This document shows, piece after piece, positions 7,248 through 14,269 of a stretch of DNA of 45,348 nt. Below the pieces are notes generated by a model, which was not told the DNA's origin, did no database searches, and saw nothing but the letters and a program-made list of their open reading frames with translations. The first letter of the stretch is position 1, and each line of letters begins with the position of its first letter. A program made the position numbers and the translations under genes. Origin of the DNA: JAHCHG01 sp038246645 (GTDB lineage Bacteria; Acidobacteriota; Blastocatellia; Pyrinomonadales; Pyrinomonadaceae); NCBI GenBank assembly GCA_038246645.1, contig JBBRVS010000012.1, positions 1-45,348 of the forward strand, read 5' to 3'.

Positions 7248-7700
7248 ATGGCTGAAACATTAATTGAAAATCAAGTTTGTGCTACTTGCGGGACGGATGT
7301 GCGCCCCGCTGCACTTTTTTGCTATAACTGCGGCGCGGCGGTGGCAGAAAAAATTCCTTCCAATAATCATCAAAAGAAGGAAAAATCATCGAGAAAAACA
7401 ATTGTCAAGGAAAACGAAAATAACTCTAAGATCGAAAACGATCTGATCAATCAGTCGGAAGAAATCGAAAAAGAAAATGCGTCGTTTGCCGAAACCAAGC
7501 CGGAACCAACCGGCAAAGATAATGTTAAGCTGAAATCCGCCGCCGCTCTGCGAAATAAGGCGCGGAGAATAGAGCCGAAAAAGGTTGAAATTATTTGGGA
7601 AGAACACGAAAACGCCCCGAATTTATGGTTTATCGGAGTGGCGGTTTTACTGGTAATTTTTACGATTATCATTTATTTTATTGCAATGTCTCTGAAATAA
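7248..7700 (+). CDS. Zinc-ribbon protein with C-terminal membrane anchor in the BMC operon
   Basis: 150 residues. The N-terminus carries a zinc ribbon (CATCGTD then CYNCGAA, two CxxC knuckles, residues ~11-29). A long, charged, low-complexity middle rich in Lys/Glu/Asn (~35-110) follows, and a single hydrophobic helix ends the protein (WFIGVAVLLVIFTIIIYFIA, ~126-146) with only a few residues after it, giving a tail-anchored topology with the zinc ribbon in the cytoplasm. It lies between the aldehyde dehydrogenase and the second shell gene on the same strand, 73 nt after the former. The domain is common and does not give a function; a link of the compartment to the membrane is speculation from context. 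Confidence 0.75.
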   Translation: MAETLIENQVCATCGTDVRPAALFCYNCGAAVAEKIPSNNHQKKEKSSRKTIVKENENNSKIENDLINQSEEIEKENASFAETKPEPTGKDNVKLKSAAALRNKARRIEPKKVEIIWEEHENAPNLWFIGVAVLLVIFTIIIYFIAMSLK

Positions 7701-7712
7701 ATCTATCAATGC

Positions 7713-7740
7713 AAAATTGAAAACGGATAACGGAAAATGT
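7713..7740 (+). repeat. Heptamer tandem repeat downstream of the zinc-ribbon gene
   Basis: Four 7-nt units: AAAATTG, AAAACGG, ATAACGG, AAAATGT. It is non-coding and starts 12 nt after the zinc-ribbon stop codon. The first two units recur at 39577-39590. Confidence 0.55.
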
Positions 7741-7834
7741 ATGAAAACTTCTAAATTACGACGGAATCTATAATTTAAGGGAGTTTTTAGGATTTTTAGA
7801 ATGGGGCAAAACTTTTGGTTATTAGCTTTATAAT

Positions 7835-7936
7835 ATGGAAATTGCGGTTCTGATTTTTTTCCTGGCAATTCTCGGCGGTGCGCTGCTGTTGTTTTTGGCG
7901 GTTTTGATTTTTGCTTTAAAGCGCAAGAAAAAATAA
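7835..7936 (+). CDS. Possible 33-residue single-pass membrane peptide
   Basis: ATG at 7835 opens a 33-codon frame ending with TAA. The product is almost entirely hydrophobic (AVLIFFLAILGGALLLFLAV) and ends in LKRKKK, a topology typical of a small N-out/C-in membrane peptide. It lies in the BMC operon, 20 nt before the second shell gene. A perfect TATAAT sits at 7829-7834 directly before the ATG, so if that is a real -10 the peptide would not be translated from its transcript, and the promoter would instead serve the shell gene at 7957. There is no Shine-Dalgarno sequence. Hydrophobic composition and the clean basic tail favour a real gene, but it is unproven. Confidence 0.4.
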   Translation: MEIAVLIFFLAILGGALLLFLAVLIFALKRKKK

Positions 7937-7956
7937 TATTCTGGAAGATAAACATT

Positions 7957-8280
7957 ATGGAAGCACTCGGAATGGTTGAATGTTTCGGTTTGGTAGCGAT
8001 GATCGAAGCGGCGGATACGATGGTCAAAACGGCGAATGTTCGCCTCGTCGGTTATGAGCGGATAGATGCCGGATTGGTGATTGCGATTGTGCGCGGCGAG
8101 GTCGGCGCGGTCAAAGCGGCGGTCGAAGCGGGCGCTGCGGCGGCACGCAAAATCGGAACGGTGACGGCAACCCACGTTATTGCGCGACCGCATTCGGAAG
8201 TTGATGAAGGAATTCCGGTTTTGCAGACGGGCGAAACCTTTCGCAAGAAAATTTCCGGTTCGGTCGGCGGTAAAAGTTAA
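7957..8280 (+). CDS. BMC-domain hexameric shell protein, second copy
   Basis: 107 residues. A single BMC domain spans nearly the whole protein (EALGMVECFGLVAMIEAADT, VIAIVRGEVGAVKAAVEAGA, ATHVIARPHSEVDEGIPVL). It is clearly paralogous to the shell protein at 4919-5311, sharing EALGMVE, EAADxMVKxANV, GAVKAA and IxRPHxEV, but its tail is short. Two BMC-H paralogues with different pore residues commonly form mixed facets. A GGAAG motif 9 nt upstream (7943-7947) is a plausible Shine-Dalgarno sequence. It is the last gene of the operon, followed by a heptamer array and a terminator. Confidence 0.95.
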   Translation: MEALGMVECFGLVAMIEAADTMVKTANVRLVGYERIDAGLVIAIVRGEVGAVKAAVEAGAAAARKIGTVTATHVIARPHSEVDEGIPVLQTGETFRKKISGSVGGKS

Positions 8281-8285
8281 GCAGT

Positions 8286-8327
8286 AAGGCAAAAGGCAAA
8301 AGTAAAAAGGCAAAAGGTAAAAGTAAA
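8286..8327 (+). repeat. Heptamer tandem repeat after the BMC operon
   Basis: Six 7-nt units: AAGGCAA, AAGGCAA, AAGTAAA, AAGGCAA, AAGGTAA, AAGTAAA. It is non-coding, starting 5 nt after the shell gene stop. Confidence 0.8.
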
Positions 8328-8373
8328 TAACGGGAGTCAAATTCTTATCTACTTAATTATTAAAAATTTGGAT

Positions 8374-8407
8374 AAAAAAAAGGCGAAATTTGAAATTCGC
8401 CTTTTTT
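8374..8407. terminator. Bidirectional Rho-independent terminator
   Basis: An A-run followed by GGCGAA, an 8-nt loop, and TTCGCC followed by a T7 run. The hairpin is symmetric, so it can end both the plus-strand BMC operon and the minus-strand VWFA pair that converge here. Confidence 0.85.
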
Positions 8408-8429
8408 AGCTATCCGGTTTTGTTTGAAA

Positions 8430-9533
8430 TTATTGACCTTTGGTTTTTCTCACCGGATTTTGAAAAGCGGGAAGTTCATCATCGGCGACGGCTTTTCTGC
8501 CGGAACGCGTCACGGCAATCCGTTTTTGATTGTTCGGTCCGTCGGCGACCGATACTTTGATATTTCTGAAACTTCCGTCCGTTTCGCTGTTGGTCGGAAT
8601 ATAACCGATTGAATACTGCGTTCTGAGTTCGCTGGCGATGTCGCGGGCAATTGTATCGAGTTCGTTCAGATTGTTCGGAAAATAAACCTTTCCGCCTGTT
8701 TCGCTGGCTAATCTTTCCAGAAATGCCTTTGCTTTGCCCTGCGGACTTTTGCTGATAAAACCGCCTTCTTTGGAAAGTTCATTAATAAACCCGATGGCGT
8801 AAATCTGCACGTCGGATTCGCGCAGAAGTTCATAAAGTTGTTCTTCCTTATAATAACTGTCGCGGTCTTCGCCGTCCGAAACCAGGATCAAGGCGCGGCG
8901 TTTGCGGTCATTTTTATCAACTCTATCGTGATTTTCAACTCTTTCGGCGGCAAGGTAAACCGCGTCAACTATCGCCGTTTTGCCGCCCTCGACAAAAAGG
9001 TTATCGAGCGAATCAATCAATTCTTCTTTATCGGCAGTAAAATCGCGTTCGATGCTGATTTTATCGCGGCTGACAAAACGGATGATACTGGTTTCATCGT
9101 CCAGACGATTCGTATTGATCAGAATCTTTCCGGCTTCGATTACTTTTTCCAGTTGAAACCGCATCGAACCGGAATTATCTATGACGAGAGAATAATTGGT
9201 GGGAACTTCTTCCTTGGCAAAAAATTCGATCGGCTGGATGACATTATCCTCGTAAATCCTGAAATCTTGTTGAGCCAGCGTATTAATCGGGCGATTATTA
9301 CGGTCAATGACGCGGACATTTAAATTGACCACTTCGGCTTTGATAATCAGCGGCTTGTCTTCAATTACCGGCAGCGGCGGCGGTTCGTCGTCGTCAACGG
9401 GCGGTGTCGGTGTTGCTGCCTGACGCGTCCGTTGAGTGTTTTGCGCCAGAGTTGTCGAAAAATTAAAGACGACCGAAACCGAAACTAAACAAAACACAAC
9501 CAGTAAAATAAATAAATTTCTTTTGTTCATCAT
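8430..9533 (-). CDS. Secreted VWFA-related acidobacterial-type protein
   Basis: 367 residues. A signal peptide (FILLVVFCLVSVSVVFNFS, cleavage near Ala30) is followed by a Pro-rich stretch, then the small beta-domain VVNLNVRVIDRNNRPINTLA with DFRIYEDN that precedes the von Willebrand A domain in this family. The metal-ion-dependent adhesion site is intact: DNSGS (Asp119, Ser121, Ser123), a later Thr in EGGKTAIVDAVYLAAERV, and VSDGEDRDS. The end motif SELRTQYSIGYIPTN is the family hallmark. Such proteins are expanded in Acidobacteriota and are thought to bind extracytoplasmic ligands; the partner is unknown. It lies 25 nt downstream of a paralogue (9559-10572), in one transcription unit. Confidence 0.9.
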   Translation of the reverse strand: MMNKRNLFILLVVFCLVSVSVVFNFSTTLAQNTQRTRQAATPTPPVDDDEPPPLPVIEDKPLIIKAEVVNLNVRVIDRNNRPINTLAQQDFRIYEDNVIQPIEFFAKEEVPTNYSLVIDNSGSMRFQLEKVIEAGKILINTNRLDDETSIIRFVSRDKISIERDFTADKEELIDSLDNLFVEGGKTAIVDAVYLAAERVENHDRVDKNDRKRRALILVSDGEDRDSYYKEEQLYELLRESDVQIYAIGFINELSKEGGFISKSPQGKAKAFLERLASETGGKVYFPNNLNELDTIARDIASELRTQYSIGYIPTNSETDGSFRNIKVSVADGPNNQKRIAVTRSGRKAVADDELPAFQNPVRKTKGQ

Positions 9534-9558
9534 TCTCCTAATCTACAAAATAGAATTT

Positions 9559-10572
9559 CTAGCGGTAATTTATTTGCGGAGTGGCATAATAGCCTTCCCG
9601 ATTTCTAACCGTTAGACGCGGAAGACCGCGCGGAGGTTTGACCTTAACTTTTACTTTTCTATATTCGCCGTTCGGTACGAACCCCTTCGGCGTGTAACCG
9701 ATGGAATATTGGTGGCGAAGTTCGAGCGCGATGCGTTCAAAAATCTCATCCAGTTCGACATCGGTTTGCGGATAAAACGATTTCCCGCCCGTAATCGAGG
9801 TGATTTCATCCAAATATGCTTGTCCCTGCATTCCGTTCAAACTGCCCGAATCTCTGCCGTCCATAATCCCGACGGCATAAACGACGACATCGGTTTCCTT
9901 CATCAGACGTTTTACTTCGCCGAAATTATAGCGCGAAGCATTATCTTGTCCGTCGCTGATAATTAAGATAGCTTTTTTCTGACGTGAACCGCGGGTAACG
10001 CGTTCGGCACCGAGATACAGAGCATCATAGAGTGCCGTATTGTTTGATGGTTTAACCAAAGTCAGTTTTCGCAAAACGGCATCGCCGTCGCGGGTGCGGT
10101 CAAGCAGAAGCTGGGCGCGGCTGTTAAAGGCAATCAGGAAATATTCGTCCGCCGGATGACTTGTGTTGATAAAACGCTCGAGGGCATTTCTCGCCTTGCC
10201 GATTTTCTCGCCGCTCATCGAATCGGAAACGTCAAACAAAATACCGATTGAAACGGGCGCGTCGGCATCGCTGAAAAATGTTATTTCCTGTTCTTCCTTT
10301 TCATCCCAAATCGTAAAAGCTTCTTTTTTCAAACCCGAAACATAACGTCCGTAAAGATCGGTGACGGTTAAAGTCAGAGTGACAAGGTCGGTTTTGATCT
10401 GAACAGGTTTGTTATCTTCTTCGATAACATCTTGATTTTGAGTCGGTTCCGGTGTCGGAGTCGGTTCCGGGGTTTGTGCAGAAATTGTAAATATTCCCAG
10501 TAATAACGCTAAAAGACACCACAAATGCGCCACGTAAGAGCGGCGGGTTTTCGGATAATGCTTCACATCCAT
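9559..10572 (-). CDS. Secreted VWFA-related acidobacterial-type protein, paralogue
   Basis: 337 residues. A signal-anchor-like segment (HLWCLLALLLGIFTISAQ, ~16-33) is followed by a TPEP repeat linker, the pre-VWA beta-domain (VTLTLTVTDLYGRYVSGL, FTIWDEKEEQ) and a VWA domain with a complete MIDAS: DVSDS (Asp114, Ser116, Ser118), Thr in NNTALYDALYLG, and ISDGQDNAS. It ends with ALELRHQYSIGYTPKG, as in the paralogue downstream. A strong Shine-Dalgarno sequence (AAAGGAG) lies 5 nt before the ATG. It is the first gene of the two-gene minus-strand unit, divergent from the pilus-like operon. The function is inferred to be protein binding at the cell surface or periplasm. Confidence 0.9.
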   Translation of the reverse strand: MDVKHYPKTRRSYVAHLWCLLALLLGIFTISAQTPEPTPTPEPTQNQDVIEEDNKPVQIKTDLVTLTLTVTDLYGRYVSGLKKEAFTIWDEKEEQEITFFSDADAPVSIGILFDVSDSMSGEKIGKARNALERFINTSHPADEYFLIAFNSRAQLLLDRTRDGDAVLRKLTLVKPSNNTALYDALYLGAERVTRGSRQKKAILIISDGQDNASRYNFGEVKRLMKETDVVVYAVGIMDGRDSGSLNGMQGQAYLDEITSITGGKSFYPQTDVELDEIFERIALELRHQYSIGYTPKGFVPNGEYRKVKVKVKPPRGLPRLTVRNREGYYATPQINYR

Positions 10573-10595
10573 AAATTCTCCTTTATTTTAATTAT

Positions 10596-10624
10596 ATTCT
10601 ATGTAACGATTTTTATTTCTGCAA
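10596..10624 (-). promoter_or_regulatory. Candidate sigma70-type promoter of the VWFA pair
   Basis: On the minus strand TTGCAG (-35, 10624-10619) is followed after 17 nt by TAGAAT (-10, 10601-10596), 24 nt before the start codon. The -10 matches 5 of 6 positions, the -35 only 3 of 6. Confidence 0.35.
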
Positions 10625-10809
10625 GATATTTTTTTCGATGTTATTAAATTAAAATGAGTTGCAACGAGGGGAAAATCTTTTATGTATATTTGGTTAGTGC
10701 AACATTTCAACGCCAAATACGTGAAATTAATTGTTGCACCAGGCAATTTTCAATTTGCGTTTTCCGATTGATTAAATATTATTTGTAAAATCTACCTTTT
10801 ATTTGTTAA

Positions 10810-10836
10810 TTTACATTCACGAAGGTTTTGTATAAT
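10810..10836 (+). promoter_or_regulatory. Candidate promoter of the pilus/secretion operon
   Basis: TTTACA (10810-10815) and a perfect TATAAT (10831-10836) are separated by 15 nt, short but usable, giving a start near 10843 and a ~50-nt leader. The rest of the 320-nt gap 10573-10892 holds an 8-bp inverted repeat GTGCAACA (10697-10704) / TGTTGCAC (10732-10739), a possible operator, and a heptamer array. Confidence 0.45.
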
Positions 10837-10855
10837 CAGGATTATTTCTTAAAAA

Positions 10856-10890
10856 AAATCGCAAATTGCAAATTTAAAATCGAAAATGTA
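10856..10890 (+). repeat. Heptamer tandem repeat in the pilC leader
   Basis: Five degenerate 7-nt units AAATCGC, AAATTGC, AAATTTA, AAATCGA, AAATGTA, ending 2 nt before the pilC start codon. No Shine-Dalgarno sequence is present in the leader, so the array occupies the ribosome-binding region. Confidence 0.6.
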
Positions 10891-10892
10891 TT

Positions 10893-12125
10893 ATGGCTGA
10901 ATTTATTTGTCGTTTAGGAACGCCTTCGGGCGATGTGATGACGCGCATTGTTGAAGCAAGCGGCGCGAAGGAAGCGAAATCGCAGCTTGAAAACGAGGGT
11001 TTTCGCGTGTTTGCGGTATCTTCGGCGGATAAAGGTTTGTCTGCCGTACTGCATTTGGGCGGCGCAAAAAATAAGGTCAAGCAAAATGATTTTTTGCTTT
11101 TCAATCAGCAATTATCGGCTCTGCTTCGCGCCGGTATTCCGGTTTTGCAATCCATCGGACTTTTAAAAACACGCTCGGCTTCATCAAATCTTCGCAATGT
11201 TTTGGCGGATGTCGAAGACAAAATCAAAAGCGGCATTCCGCTTTCGGATGCCTTTGAAGCGCAGGGGACTTTTCCGCGAATTTATACGGCTTCGCTTCTC
11301 GCCGGTGAACAGAGCGGTTCGCTCGACGAAGTACTGGCGCGGTATGTTGATTATTTAAAGCGCAACGTCGGGATTTCGCGGAAACTGCGCGGTGCTTTGG
11401 CATATCCGCTCTTTCTGATGACCGCCGCGATCTTTATGGTCGGGTTTTTAACACTCTACATCGTGCCGAGAATGTCAGACCTTTTTAAAGGTTTAAGCAC
11501 GAGTCAGGGGCTTCCGACCGTAACCGTTGTCGTGATAACGATTTCGACAACGGTGGCAAATAATATCTGGTGGCTTTTGCCTCTGCTTTTGATTTTAATT
11601 TTTGCAATGGTCATTTGGCTCAGATCGCCGAACGGGAAATTGCTGCTTCATAAATTCCTTTTGCGTTTGCCGATTATCGGGGTTTTGATCAAACAGATGA
11701 CCACCTCGCAACTGGCGCGTTCGCTTTCGACGCTTCTTTCGGGCGGAATTACCGTCCCGGACGCGTGGGATATTTCGTCGCAATCCATCTCGAATCTCGA
11801 ACTTCGCCGCCGCAGTCAATCGGTTCTGCCGATGATTCGTGAAGGTCGCGGTTTTACCGAAGCTCTGGAAAAAGCCAATTGGATGCCGGAACTCGCGCTT
11901 GATATGATCGGAATCGGTGAAAATTCGGGAAGTCTGCGCGAGATGCTCGACGAAGTCGCCAACTTTTACGATGCCGAAGCCGAAGTCCGGCTCGAACAAT
12001 TAACGAGCTTGCTCGAACCCGTGATTCTGGTTTTTATGGCTGGAATCGTCATTACTATTTTGCTGGCAATTTATCTGCCGATCATTCAAACGATTTCTTC
12101 GGGACCGTTTGCCGGGAAAAAATAA
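10893..12125 (+). CDS. pilC: Type IV pilus / type II secretion inner-membrane platform protein PilC/GspF
   Basis: 410 residues, the normal family length. Two GspF domains (~65-190 and ~270-395) are visible: LLFNQQLSALLRAGIPVLQS and MTTSQLARSLSTLLSGGITV mark their starts, each ending in a membrane segment (YPLFLMTAAIFMVGFLTLYI; LLLILIFAMVIWL; the C-terminal LVFMAGIVITILLAIYLPII). The signature GENSGSLREMLDEVA near the C-terminus is typical. It is the polytopic platform that couples the assembly ATPase to pseudopilin insertion. Its partner ATPase follows 40 nt downstream. Confidence 0.93.
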   Translation: MAEFICRLGTPSGDVMTRIVEASGAKEAKSQLENEGFRVFAVSSADKGLSAVLHLGGAKNKVKQNDFLLFNQQLSALLRAGIPVLQSIGLLKTRSASSNLRNVLADVEDKIKSGIPLSDAFEAQGTFPRIYTASLLAGEQSGSLDEVLARYVDYLKRNVGISRKLRGALAYPLFLMTAAIFMVGFLTLYIVPRMSDLFKGLSTSQGLPTVTVVVITISTTVANNIWWLLPLLLILIFAMVIWLRSPNGKLLLHKFLLRLPIIGVLIKQMTTSQLARSLSTLLSGGITVPDAWDISSQSISNLELRRRSQSVLPMIREGRGFTEALEKANWMPELALDMIGIGENSGSLREMLDEVANFYDAEAEVRLEQLTSLLEPVILVFMAGIVITILLAIYLPIIQTISSGPFAGKK

Positions 12126-12126
12126 A

Positions 12127-12154
12127 GTACCGCCGCCGGGACGGGCGGCGGTAC
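12127..12154. other. GC-rich perfect hairpin between pilC and pilB
   Basis: An 11-bp perfect inverted repeat GTACCGCCGCC (12127-12137) / GGCGGCGGTAC (12144-12154) with a 6-nt loop, starting right after the pilC stop and ending 11 nt before the pilB start. There is no T-run, so it is an intercistronic RNA structure or a REP-like element rather than a terminator. Confidence 0.6.
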
Positions 12155-12165
12155 AATTTGGAAAT

Positions 12166-13848
12166 ATGGAAAATCAAACAAATGGAACCAGTGTAATGAC
12201 TTCCGCTCCGAAAATTGATGTTTCGGAGTTTATGGAAAACGAACCGCCGGAAGTCAAAGAAGCGAAAGAAAAGGCAAAACGCTATCGGATGCAGTATATT
12301 GATCTGCTTCCGCCGGATAAGGAATCGCCGATCAGTTATGAAGAACTGGCGGGAATTCCGGTTGAACTGATGCTTCGCAATCAATTCGTGCCGCTCAAAC
12401 GCGAAGGCAGAAATCTGCACGTCGGGATGGCTGACCCGACCAATCTGGAAGTTTTGGACGAACTCGAAAATGTTCTGAACGTGCGAATCGTGCCGTATGT
12501 GGCGACCGCCGGAGCGATTGATGTCGTTTTGCGAAAAGGCGACGCGACGCAGAGAGTTTTGCAGGAAGCCGCTTCGACCTTTAAAATCTCGCTCGTCAAG
12601 GAAACCGATCAGGGCGAAGAAGTTCTTGATTTAGACCGCCTCGCCAGTGATTCCGATATGTCGCCGATCATTAAATTGGTTGACACGATCATTTACAACG
12701 CCATGGAATCGCGCTCGTCCGATATTCACATCGAAGCCAGCGACCGTGATGTTGCCGTCAAATTCCGCATAGACGGTGCGCTTTATCAAAAGGTTGATCC
12801 GATTGATATTGCCTATCATCAAACCTTGATCTCGCGTATCAAAGTAATGAGCGAACTCGACATTGCCGAACGAAGGATTCCGCAGGACGGCAGATTTCGG
12901 GTGCGGTACAAGGGCAGAACGGTTGATTTTCGCGTTTCGATTATGCCCGCCGTATTTGGCGAAAATTGCGTTATTCGTATTCTCGATAAAGAACAAATTT
13001 CAGAAGAATTCAAAAATTTAAGCCTCGACATTGTCGGTTTTGACGAAGAAGATTTGCGCCGCTTCCGGCTTTATATCAAAGAGCCTTACGGAATGGTTCT
13101 GGTAACGGGTCCGACGGGTTCGGGTAAAACGACGACTCTTTACGGTGCGCTCAACGAAATCCGCAATATCGAAGATAAAATCATCACGATTGAAGATCCG
13201 GTCGAATATCAACTTCAGGGAATTATGCAAATTCCGGTTAATGAGAAAAAAGGTTTGACGTTTGCCCGCGGTCTTCGCTCGATTCTGCGCCACGATCCCG
13301 ACAAAATAATGGTCGGCGAAATCCGCGACGAAGAAACCGCGCAGATCGCGATCAACTCCGCTTTGACCGGACACCTTGTTTTTACAACGGTTCACGCCAA
13401 TAACGTGATTGACGTGATCGGGCGTTTTTTGAATATGAAGGTTGATCTTTATAACTTTGTCGCCTCGCTCAACTGCGTTCTGGCACAAAGACTGGTCAGA
13501 CTTTTATGCTCGACCTGCAAACGCCAGTATAGACCCGATGCCGAAGAAATTATGCAATCCGGTTTGCGAGCCGAAGAGGTTGCGGATAAGACATTTTTTA
13601 TGAATGTCGGCTGTGATGCCTGCAATCATACGGGTTATCGCGGCAGAACGGCGATTCACGAACTGCTCGATATGACGGACGCGATCCGTGAAATGATTAT
13701 TGATCGCCGTCCGGGTTCGGAAATCCGCCGCCAAGCCGAAAAAGACGGTTTGTCGAGTCTGAGAATCGCGGCGGTCAAAAAAGTTTTTGCCGGGCTGACA
13801 ACCCTGCACGAGATAAATCGCGTCACTTTTGTTGAAGAAATTCGTTAA
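12166..13848 (+). CDS. pilB: Type IV pilus assembly / type II secretion ATPase PilB/GspE
   Basis: 560 residues from the ATG at 12166 (GGAA just before). A longer frame from TTG 12109 would run through the GC-rich hairpin and overlap pilC, so it is rejected. The N-terminal GspE domain (PISYEELAGIPVELMLRNQF, ~45-130) is followed by the hexameric ATPase: Walker A GPTGSGKTTT at 315-324, Asp box ITIEDPVEYQ, Walker B region MVGEIRDEETA (~380) and His box TVHANN. The zinc tetracysteine is complete (CSTC at 448-451, CDAC at 483-486). The protein powers pseudopilin polymerisation at the cytoplasmic face. No retraction ATPase PilT is in the window. Confidence 0.93.
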   Translation: MENQTNGTSVMTSAPKIDVSEFMENEPPEVKEAKEKAKRYRMQYIDLLPPDKESPISYEELAGIPVELMLRNQFVPLKREGRNLHVGMADPTNLEVLDELENVLNVRIVPYVATAGAIDVVLRKGDATQRVLQEAASTFKISLVKETDQGEEVLDLDRLASDSDMSPIIKLVDTIIYNAMESRSSDIHIEASDRDVAVKFRIDGALYQKVDPIDIAYHQTLISRIKVMSELDIAERRIPQDGRFRVRYKGRTVDFRVSIMPAVFGENCVIRILDKEQISEEFKNLSLDIVGFDEEDLRRFRLYIKEPYGMVLVTGPTGSGKTTTLYGALNEIRNIEDKIITIEDPVEYQLQGIMQIPVNEKKGLTFARGLRSILRHDPDKIMVGEIRDEETAQIAINSALTGHLVFTTVHANNVIDVIGRFLNMKVDLYNFVASLNCVLAQRLVRLLCSTCKRQYRPDAEEIMQSGLRAEEVADKTFFMNVGCDACNHTGYRGRTAIHELLDMTDAIREMIIDRRPGSEIRRQAEKDGLSSLRIAAVKKVFAGLTTLHEINRVTFVEEIR

Positions 13849-14002
13849 TAACTGATGCCGACGCAAGAAGATAAAGACTGGAGCGCAAGCGTCTCGCTTG
13901 CATGACCGCAAAGGGCGAAAAAGCTTGTGCATCAAATAAAATTGATTTTATGCAAACACCGTTCCGCCGCTTGCGCTCCAGTCTTGCGTAACATCAGTTA
14001 AT
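13849..14002. repeat. Palindromic dispersed element after pilB
   Basis: Begins at the pilB stop. The left arm has TAACTGATG, then ACGCAAG, then GACTGGAGCGCAAGCG; the right arm is its reverse order CGCTTGCGCTCCAGTC, CTTGCGT, CATCAGTTA (to 14000). The left arm has a few extra bases, and an inner hairpin TGCAT / ATGCA lies in the middle. The core ACTGGAGCGCAAGCG with CTCGCTTGC recurs at 33958-33999. The rest of the gap to 14269 is AT-rich, and I see no clear promoter in it. Confidence 0.75.
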
Positions 14003-14269
14003 AATTTGCATTTTTCGGGGTTTGGGTTGAAAATACCTTTGGAATTTTCCTCCGATATTTTTGGAACTTTACAAAAAAGACGGCGTGTATAGAGTGTCTG
14101 ATGCAAACATTTCACTTTTTAAGTTGAAAACTTTTCTCAATTTGAAAATTTGTGGTGCGCTCTATGTTGCCAGTATTTTAACGGCTGTTTTATTTCACAA
14201 ATTGAAATAAAATCAAATTTTTGCCTATTAATTGCCGGAAAAATTCGGTTAAAATTTTTAATAAAATAT

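Noticed and set aside
12109..12165. Upstream start of pilB at TTG 12109
   Set aside because: Overlaps the pilC end and is encoded by the GC-rich hairpin; the ATG at 12166 fits the family better.
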